Shown here piece by piece: positions 56,264 through 64,000 of a stretch of DNA of 64,000 nt (position 1 is its first letter; each line of letters starts with the position of its first letter). The notes under the pieces are model-generated. The model worked only from the letters and a program-made list of their open reading frames with translations. It searched no databases and was not told the DNA's origin. The position numbers were made by a program, and so were the translations under genes. The stretch comes from Datura wrightii (Eukaryota > Streptophyta > Magnoliopsida > Solanales > Solanaceae), in the NCBI GenBank assembly GCA_035772735.1, contig JASDFA010000001.1:56621001-56685000 (forward strand). The letters run 5' to 3'.

Positions 56264-56919
56264 CTAAATAGTCAGTGTCTCGGAGCTAGAATCCCTGACC
56301 CTAACTAAGTGATATATGTAACCCTTTGAGATCATTATCCTTGCCTTAAGGTAGGAAATAAATTGACCCTTAGGCACTAAAATCCTACCCTTCCATTCTA
56401 AGACTGGCTCATTAGGAAACTGAAACTTGATGACTCTGGTTCTACAGTCGACTGAAGCATAACAAGAGTGTAGCCAATCCATGCCAAGGATGAGGTCCAA
56501 GTCAACTATGTCTAGCTCTACTAGATCAATTGAGGTGACTTTACTCAACACTATGACCAGACAATTTCTATATACCCAGCTGGCTGTAACTGACTCACCA
56601 ACCGGAGTAGAAACTGAGAATAGTTCTGAGAGGACATCTGGACTAATATCAAACTGAACAGTGATGTAAGGAGTGACAAAGGAAAGTATGGCTCCTGGAT
56701 CTAGGAAAACGTATACATTAAGAAGGAAAAGGCACAACATACTAGTAACTACATCAGGTGAGTTCTCCTGATCCTGCCGAGAGATAGAGTGTAGAAACGA
56801 TTCTGGTGCTGAACACCACCTGTGCCTGCGGTATTTCCTTGCCGAGCTGTGCGACCTACCGGGGCTGTTGAGGTAGTTGATTGGGCCCTTCCTGGTCCTT
56901 CTAACGGGCACTCTCTCAA
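56264..56919 (-). pseudogene. K gag end and aspartic protease
   Basis: Starts with LRECPLEGPG, the second half of the zinc knuckle split by the solo LTR, then QHQNRFYTLS. A frameshift near 56785 is followed by an open 190-residue protease region: QENSPDVVTSML, VYVFLDPGAILSFVTPYITV (catalytic Asp, DPGA form), SVSTPVGESVTASWVYRNCL, LDLILGMDWLHSCYASV and FISYLKARIMISKGYIYHLV. This is among the longest open coding stretches in the window. Confidence 0.85.
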
Positions 56920-56924
56920 TTTGT

Positions 56925-59133
56925 TGTCACGCCCCACCTTGGGAGGTGTAGCTGGCACCTAATACCACACTTGATCCTGAGCTGGCCTATACAATTTTGG
57001 GGAATACCAGAAACAAATATTCAAGAAAACAATCAGCTATATCTCGGCTCAAAACATAGTCTTAGGCCAACAAGGCCACAATATACACCTGTGCAAAAAT
57101 AGTTGACCCAACAGTTACAATAATAACGTCATCCTATGCAGGCTGACAAGACCATCATACTGTCTAAATCAAATCGCACAAGGGAAATGCATATATACAT
57201 ACATGTAAGCCAACTAGGCTGCCAATTAACAATACAACTAGGCCCCACATGGCCAACAACGCATGTCTAATAACCTGTAGTCTGCAAGACAATAAAGAGT
57301 GATATATTGGTCAGGAAAGGGACCCGGCCTACCCAAAACTATACATCAAAACACAGGAAAACCCTTAATCATATGGCAACTCTAGAGGAAAGGAGCTGGC
57401 CAATCTGGTAAAGCAGAACGGCTACTAAGGAGGTCTCAAAACCTGTCGATTTAAACCCGCAGGAGAGTATGTAGTAGCCCATGTATCGGCATCAGTACAA
57501 TATGTACCAAATATGTAAGGCAATAATAATAAACTGAATAGAACCTGATAGAGGAACTAAAAGTAATCAGCAATAAGGGCTAGAAGTTAACTTGTACGAT
57601 CTCTTAACCATGAGCTGTAACAAATAGGTAATATTCAAAAAAGAACCTAACCCGACCCCCATAAGCCTGGAAGGTACAAACAATACAGAAAAACCTACCT
57701 GGGTCCCTATAAGCCCCGACAGGTACAAATCAATCTATATACTTCTAACTGCATTACAATAGCCCCGCAGGCAAGCTGTAACTAAGCATACTCATCTTCT
57801 GAGATTGTATCCAAGCCTTTTGGGCTCCTCTAACTGTATCTGAGCCATACGAGCTCCTGTAACTATATCTGAGCCTTTTGGGCTCTTGTAACTACACCCC
57901 GAGTACATAAGACTCTACTGAGGGTCAGTGACCACTACAACATAAGAGAAGTCCATAAGTGAATAGACTTCAATGTGGCTCTACAAGCCTCAATCTAGTT
58001 CTTCTAGATGTCATGTAGCTCCTGTGAGCAATCTGTAGCCCCGTAGGCAGATATACTTAAACTTAGCCATTCTAGGCACATGTACATGGGAATTAGTATG
58101 AGTAGCCGGAGGCATTATCCCCACGATTGACAACTAATAAGATCACTATATAGGAAATCACATAGTCTATCAGACTATTAATAGCTAGGGTGGTGTTCTG
58201 AGCAACCTATATGACAAGATGTAAGTCAATTCCAACCAGGGATACTACACTACACATCAATTCGTCTCGTAGCAGCTAACCACAACATATGTAATCACGA
58301 ACTACTATAAAGGTATAAGTTGTATCAACTATATGATGAGATTAACTTGCCGAAAGGGATTAGCCTTAACATACCTCAACTGTCGAACTCCACTCAACCA
58401 ATTCTATTTTGATTAAGAACTTGTAATCGCTTTGCATCTTAGCTCATACATAATAGAAACAGGGTTATTCACCTTCAAGAAGTAGGCCAACAACCTTATC
58501 CTATAAAGAATAATGAAAACGAGTCACAACAAGTTCAACTCGGCAAAAACTTATGAATTCTTATATATTGGAATGATAGAAATATTACTATCACTTGTAG
58601 ATGTACTAGTCTTAGATAGAGATGATTTCTACGGCTTCTACTTCATAGGGAACCATCAATCTGAGCTAATTTCAATGATTCAACTCTGTAGATACGTTCT
58701 TCGTAAGATTGGGATTCATTATCCAAGAAGATTTTTCAATTAGGCGTGATTTGGTAGAATAATTTGGCTTTAATTTGATGAAAATCTCATGAAGTAGTCA
58801 CCTAACCGTGCTATCCTTTTTGGGAAATTATTAAATGAAACACTCATCTCACAACTTATATATATATATATATATAGGGAGGTGGTTTAGGGAGGTCCGC
58901 GATGCACCTGCCATTAAGGAGGAGCAGTGACACAATGCGTCGCTCCCTGCGTAGAAGAGGGGTGCACAGTGCGACCCCCGTAGCACCTACCCCCAATCAC
59001 TTTCAGCCCGCTCACTCGATAAAGTGCTCATGTGTTCACCTTCGATCATTTTTCCGTGTGTACTGTACTTTAAGAACTCTCAACATGCACATGCACATGT
59101 AGGTTAAACAATGAAAACATATGGGGTGTAACA
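56925..59133 (-). mobile_element. Solo LTR (2.21 kb) of a Del-related family inside K gag
   Basis: Plus-strand ends TGTCACGCCCCACC and GGGGTGTAACA. Flanks are TTTGT (56920-56924) and CTTGT (59134-59138), a one-mismatch target duplication. The end sequences and GGCC-hairpin ladder match Del LTRs, but the body is distinct. No internal domain. GC-rich block at 58885-58985 next to a (TA)n tract (58858-58876). Removing it joins CFGCGQLGHK to LRECP in frame. Confidence 0.88.
57806..57892 (-). repeat. Three 29-bp tandem units with hairpin cores
   Basis: Units start at 57806, 57835 and 57864. Each holds an inverted core such as GAGCCTTTTGGGCTC or GAGCCATACGAGCTC followed by CTGTAAC or similar. Further degenerate AGCCCCGCAGGC-like units flank the block. 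Confidence 0.75.
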
Positions 59134-60159
59134 CTTGTGACCCAGCTGGCCACAACCAAAACAATCCTCCATCCCCAAACACCACTCCCTAGGGTGATTC
59201 TTGCCATATTTGGGACAAGTTGGAAATGAGTGGTTGCTGGAAACATGACTTTGCGAATGGGAGCCTGAGGATCAACTCCTTCGGTCCTTGTGGGATGGGA
59301 AAGAGGGGGCACCGACTGATGAGGGTACTAGAGGTATCTGCTGCTGCTGCGGCCGACTACTACTGCCTAACATATACTAGCCATACTCAAATTGGCCTAT
59401 CCTTGCCCACTTGTTCTTTTTCTCAATCTCCTTCAACTTTTCTACCTCAATCTATTGGGCATGAATAATGAGGCTGGAGAGTTCTACATCCTTGATGAGC
59501 ATGGAGGTCCTGCATTCTTCAAGCACCAAATCCAAAAATCTGTTAATGAACTTGAGAATACGAGCCCTTGGCTCAACAACCATCTTCGGAGCATATCTTT
59601 ACAACTGAGTGAACTTCAATGCATACTCCTCCACTGTCATGTTGTTCTACCTCAAGTTTATGAATTTGATAGCCTTATCTTCCCTTAACTACCATAGAAA
59701 GAATCTGTCAAGGAATGTTGTAACAAACTCATCCCACTCTACCGGACCTACTCCATTCGGCCTCCCTTCCTTCCACTGCCTGTACCAAATCTGAGTGACC
59801 CCTTTCAACTGCTAGGCAGCCAACTCAGAACTCTCAGTAGCGATGAAACCCATGATTTGGGTGATTTTCTGGATCTCGCCCACAAACACTTGCAGGGCCT
59901 ATTCTACCTTTGATCCGTGAAAAGTTGGGGGATTCATTCACGTGAAAGCATAGACCCTGGCCACAGCTGTAGACCCATTGGTGTTCACTGGTACCATGAC
60001 CTGTTGTTTGACCTATATGGTCATTACTTGAGCCAACATCTGAATAGCGGCCCGAAATTCCACGTGGGACACTTGGTCATCCTAAGAAGCTACGAAAGCT
60101 GGTGGGACAGGACAGTTAACATTCCTGGTCCTTCTACCATTTTCTCTCTTGGGTGGCAT
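59134..60159 (-). pseudogene. K gag
   Basis: ATG at 60159 (MPPKRENGRRTRNVN). Core: EFRAAIQMLAQVMT, AVARVYAFT, MNPPTFHGSKVE, LQVFVGEIQKITQIMGF, ELAA-stop-QLKGVTQIWYRQWKEG, VEWDEFVTTFLDRFF, MTVEEYALKFTQL-stop-RYAPKMV. The RNA-binding part reads CPKYGKNHPREWCLG then CFGCGQLGHK, where the solo LTR interrupts the last CCHC knuckle before LRECP. Five or more stops, several of them TAG or TGA in place of CAG, CGA or TGG. Confidence 0.85.
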
Positions 60160-60360
60160 TGTTATCTGAAAAGAGTGGAGCATGAGATAGGAGGACTTAT
60201 TAGATTTTAAAGCTCTACGCAGGATAAGAATTATGAATAAATGAAAGTTTCTTAGAAACGCCTCGTAGCCTCCCCCTCATAAGTATGGCGAGCTTCGTAC
60301 CCATGAAAAGAACTCTACTTAATGCAGCTTTCAAACATCCTAGGACACTCTAAACCTAGG

Positions 60361-60372
60361 GCTCTGCTACCA
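60361..60372 (-). other. Primer-binding site of K
   Basis: GCTCTGCTACCA on the + strand (one mismatch to GCTCTGATACCA), four bases from the LTR end. The leader 60160-60360 is otherwise featureless. Confidence 0.8.
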
Positions 60373-61833
60373 AGTTTGTCGTGACCCAAGTCTACACCCT
60401 AGGCACGACATGGTACTTAGGTCCACAAGTGACCCCAAACTAACCAATGGAATAGTATACTATTGAAATACTGAAAATAAGATGTAAGCGGAAGTTTGAA
60501 ATCATTAATGAGATAAATGTCTTAAACAAAAATGATGGATAACATATTGAACTACTAACTTTGTTTGAAAGCCAACTAAGAAAATGGTGAGATGCTGGGA
60601 CAAGTCCCCAGCTAACTCTAAAGTCTGCAACTAGTAACAAAATACAATAGCTGGAAAAGAAACATCCATCCCTTGGCAAATGAGGACTCACCATAGAGGT
60701 CTACTGAACATTGCTGGAGAAGAACTACTAACGGTTCTGAGTTTGAAAACCTGCACCTGTATCATAAGATGATATAACATAGAAAGTATGCATCAGTACT
60801 TTGAATGTGCTGAGTAAGTGCGATATGAAGCTAAGTAGAAGAATACAGACAAATCAAAAAGCAGAGCTGACAGGACCTGCAAGGTCTATAACTAGAATCA
60901 TAGTTACTGAAATCATCTGTAAAAATCTCAAAATGTTGTGAATACTAATAACTGATGAAGGTCAAAGACACATCTGGGAACCTGGAGGACTGAACTGACG
61001 GTTGTGACTGTACTGGACGGAGTTGTATTGTACTATACTATGGGAGAACTATAACCAACATTAACCACGTGAGCTAGACATGGAGTTCGATGTATACCCC
61101 CATCGGAGAAGGGCCACTATACCTTGCCAGGGTATAGTAGTTAAACTGGCTGATCACTATCTGATGCTCATTTTGGCTAATAACCTATCATGGCAAAACA
61201 TAGGTGCGCTGAACCCTGACCCATTTGGTGCTAAGTTCTACTCCCACTAGAAGTCCTAATCTTGAGTAACTATGTTGATAGCTCGTAACTATTATCCTAA
61301 GACTTAAGTCAGGAATACTTATCAGGAAGTACCCTGAGAGTCTGAAGGACCTAATAACTAAAATCTAAGTGTTCTAAGACTGGCCAAAGCTGTTTTATCT
61401 GAAAGCATCATAACCGTCTAAAGAATGACTTGTTGAGTGATGACTGAGACTAAATAGATTTACTGAACTCCTCAAGAGACTGAATGTAGTCAAACTGATC
61501 AGATGACATTTCTGTAAGGCACTAAGAGAGCTAAGTACTTATTGAGACTAAACAAGAAATAAGCTAACTGTTGTTCCCATAACCGTACTACCATGTTGAT
61601 TAAAAGAACTATTAGAATCAAGAAACATTCATATCTGGACAATTATGCAAGACTCTTTCAATTACATTTCAAGATTAGGGCTAAAACACATATTTCATAG
61701 ACAAGATATCAACATGAATCATAACTAGTAATAACCTTCAAGAATTCACAAGAATTATGGCAAGAAGGAAGATTCATAATCTGACTAAAGAATAACCCTA
61801 ACCTTGATCATTAGAGAACTAGAATTGATAGGT

Positions 61834-61917
61834 TTTTTGTAAGAGTTTTTAGGGCACAGGGTTTTCTGTAAGAGTTTTCTGTAAGAGTTTTTAGGGCACA
61901 GGGTTTTCTGTAAGAGC
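61834..61917 (-). repeat. 42-bp tandem duplication in K LTR
   Basis: AGTTTTTAGGGCACAGGG recurs with period 42 (AGGGCACAGG at 61851 and 61893), flanked by TTTTCTGTAAGAG words. Confidence 0.85.
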
Positions 61918-61959
61918 TAACTATTCATAATTCGAACTGCTAAAATCCCACTACTATTC

Positions 61960-62400
61960 ACCATGAGAGACTTAACGAGTCGTTAGGTCACTGGACGACT
62001 CGTGGCCTCCCCTCGTTAGCACTAGCAACTTTTCTCCCTTTTCAGAGCTTATTTGACTACTTCACCTAATGATTCGTCATGATTCCTAACGGATCATTTC
62101 ACCACACGCTACAACACTCTGAAACTCAAGTTTTCAACCATCCATCCCACCCTACGGGACAACTAACGACTCGTTAGGTTTCACAATGACTCGTCGCCAC
62201 CACTCATCATCATTATTGGAATTATCTCCTCTTCCAACCCTTCCAGGCGATGACTCACTTGACGAGTCGTGAAGTGGCACCACGACTCATCCCCCAACAT
62301 GTTAAATTCCTAGGAAATCCCAATATTCACCAACTAAGGCACACGATGATCACTTAACGACTCATTGAGTCACACAACGGGTCACTCCATGAATTGTTCT
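61960..62400 (-). promoter_or_regulatory. ACGACTCGT-type cluster in K LTR
   Basis: Exact ACGACTCGT at 61995-62003 and 62166-62174, plus AACGAGTCGTTAGG, GACTCACTTGACGAGTCGTG, ACGACTCATTGAGTCAC and others. The last contains TGAGTCA, the GCN4-like bZIP word. Confidence 0.6.
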
Positions 62401-62476
62401 GTGAATTGGTGCAGGTTTTCCTTTTTTTTTTTAATTTTAGTTCCTTGGTTTAAGCTTAGGGGCTTTTGGGGTGTCA

Positions 62477-62817
62477 GAACCACTTGTCCTCTATTGTGAA
62501 ACCAAAAGGTTGTCTTTCCCAGTTCTCTTGTTCCCCTTTTCTCTTACCCTAAACTTCCCATCCACCTTTGGATGGTGGAACTTAGATGAGCCCTTCATGG
62601 TAAAGCATCAAACCCTAGTAGTTGTCATCCCTCCGGCAGTGTTAGCAGGTGCGATTGTCGGCTGGTTAAGCTTGGAGACCATGGCGTGCATCATCGTTCT
62701 AAAGACAGCCCCAAGCTCTGCATCGATAACTTGCCCATTAAGGGGGCCTACTGGAGTTGGTAGGGCTGGCTTATTCCCATCGTAGATTCCTATTTCACTG
62801 GTTCTTCTAAGAAGCAT
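62477..62817 (-). pseudogene. L: gag N-terminus of another chromovirus-type element
   Basis: ATG at 62817 (MLLRRTSEIGIYDGN). DAELGAVFRTMMHAMVSKLN and a T-rich NTAGGMTTTRV segment correspond to the AEFRQAIQMLAQ...AARVRDF start of this gag family, then a decayed KFHHPKVDG. Cut at 62477 by the K LTR. A 104-residue + strand ORF here is the antisense shadow. Confidence 0.65.
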
Positions 62818-63014
62818 TATCTGCGAATGCGTATAGTATGAGTTAAAAGACCAAGAGAGTTGGACTTCATAGCACGATATAGAATCACGAAGGAAGGGAA
62901 GTTTCCTAAAATGCCTCGTAGCCTCTCCTTTATAAGTGCGGAGAGCTTCACACTTATGGGAAAGAATCTACTTTACGCGGCTTTCAGACACCCTAGGACA
63001 CAACTAAACCTAAT

Positions 63015-63026
63015 GATCTGATACTA
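63015..63026 (-). other. Primer-binding site of L (decayed)
   Basis: GATCTGATACTA on the + strand, two mismatches to GCTCTGATACCA, four bases before TGTCACGACCC. The leader 62818-63014 has no other feature. Confidence 0.65.
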
Positions 63027-63030
63027 TATC

Positions 63031-63985
63031 TGTCACGACCCGAGCAGGAACTCCGGATCACGACATGAGACCTAGAACCATGAATTACTCCAAGCTAACC
63101 CATGGCATAACATATTACTAGCAGAATATAACTTATAAGGAGAATTGTGCGGATGCTAACTGAAATGCAAGGTATCTCCTTACGGAAAACATGATAATCT
63201 GACAATTTAAACACTAAGTCATAAAGCTAAACATACTAACTCTATGTCTGAAAGCCTCTACTAACTAATGAGTTGCTAGGAAAATTCCTCAGCCAACTCC
63301 AAAGTCCGAAACTAAAACAAGATAAAAGAACATAAATAAAGTAGATAACTCTAGTCCTTAGAAGATGTGGACTTACAACTGCTACCTGATCAAGTCCGAA
63401 TGTATCTAACTATATGGTTGAGTTTGAGTACCTAAATCTATATCAGGAAACAGTATAGCGTAGAGTATGCGATCAGTAAATTGAACATACTGAGTATGCA
63501 AGGTGGGTAAAATATGCTAGTAAAATATTACAAAAGAGATCAAATGAGTAAAATAGTACAAAACGTGATTTTCTGATCATAAACTGGACATGAGGGCTCA
63601 ACGTATTTCAGAACTATTACATAAGATGAACATGACTGAATTCATAGTAAAATATTGTAAAAACATAACTTGAGCTAAGATATCATACGTCATAACACGA
63701 TCATGCATAAAAGATAAGGAATAGAGGGAGACTCATCATAACTAACACCATCATGATAGAGCTTACATGATGCCCTAACATTTCGCTCAAGTGGTGAGAG
63801 CCGTCCCGAGCTTGCCAATGTAAGGAACGATTAAGGCGTGATATCACTCATGACTTAGGGTGACAATCTCCAATAACGACGATCACTGCATGCACCCATT
63901 GAGACAAGGAAGACACTCTCCAATAGCAAGGATCCTATTTTCCTCGAGCTAAGGAAAATATTCTCTAATATCGAGGATACCTTAT
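63031..63985 (-). repeat. L 5' LTR, truncated
   Basis: Begins TGTCACGACCCGAGCAGG. Resembles the 3' parts of the G and K LTRs (CGTAGCCTC-type leader before it; TAGAGCTTA, GGGAGACTC and ACTCAAGTGG words within). Cut at 63985. Confidence 0.65.
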
Positions 63986-64000
63986 TGTTATACCCCGTAG
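63986..64000 (+). repeat. Probable start of a Del-type LTR at window edge
   Basis: TGTTATACCCCGTAG is identical to 409-423, the Del LTR start. Only 15 bases are visible. Confidence 0.5.

Larger units (their letters stand above)
55489..62476 (-). mobile_element. K: chromovirus-type Ty3/gypsy, 3' half missing, hit by a solo LTR
   Basis: 5' LTR (62476-60377), primer site, gag, protease and reverse transcriptase on the - strand. RNase H, integrase and 3' LTR are absent beyond 55489. A solo LTR (56925-59133) splits gag. Related to G, J and L in protein sequence and LTR style. Confidence 0.78.
60377..62476 (-). repeat. K 5' LTR (2.10 kb)
   Basis: From TGTCGTGACCC (60377) up to ...TTGGGGTGTCA (62476) on the + strand, i.e. 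TGACACCCCAA at the LTR start. ACGACTCGT cluster in the first 500 bp, and a 42-bp tandem duplication at 61834-61917. Its start abuts gag codons of element L. Confidence 0.75.

Noticed and set aside
62471..62785. 104-residue + strand ORF
   Set aside because: Antisense of the L gag start and partly inside the K LTR border.

Overview
This window looks like transposon-dense, probably heterochromatic DNA from a flowering plant. The chromodomain-carrying Ty3/gypsy elements, the Tat/Athila-type elements with the plant-specific PF20167 (Transposase_32-like) accessory ORF, and the plant initiator-Met primer sites (TGGTATCAGAGC) point to a eudicot. Solanaceae or a relative is my guess from element style, not something the sequence proves. 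I found no host protein-coding gene, tRNA, rRNA or CRISPR array. Essentially all recognisable coding sequence is broken gag-pol.

Layout. 1-4.7 kb: Tekay/Del-type (Del-A) pol tail, a 2.58 kb LTR and a leader running into a non-coding internal region. 4.7-7.9 kb: scraps of a second chromovirus group (G-like) and an LTR fragment. 7.85-15.7 kb: a nearly complete reverse-strand Del-A element lacking its 5' LTR. 15.7-30.6 kb: Tat/Athila-type material: a + strand accessory ORF and LTR start, a triplet-rich repeat, then a - strand element made of LTR, gag-pro fragment, promoter-like region, PF20167 ORF and LTR, with the 3' part of another copy joined on. 30.6-52.8 kb: an old - strand G element with both LTRs. 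It was split in its integrase by a structurally complete 10.48 kb Del-B element (33874-44350, perfect AAAGG duplication) and in its reverse transcriptase by a deleted Tat-type insertion (46031-48217). 52.8-64 kb: truncated - strand relatives J, K and L. K carries a solo LTR (56925-59133) inserted inside its gag zinc-knuckle codons.

The elements form a stratigraphy: J was cut by G, G was split by Del-B and Tat, L was cut by K, and K was hit by a solo LTR. All polyproteins carry stops or frameshifts, so none is autonomous today. The most unusual signal is not a gene. Several LTR families carry, ahead of their promoter TATA boxes, family-specific clusters of short odd-length palindromes, and one of these, a 15-bp palindrome, is identical in a chromovirus LTR and a Tat-type LTR.

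Limits: boundaries marked approximate come from reading homologous copies against each other by eye. No alignment or database search was run.
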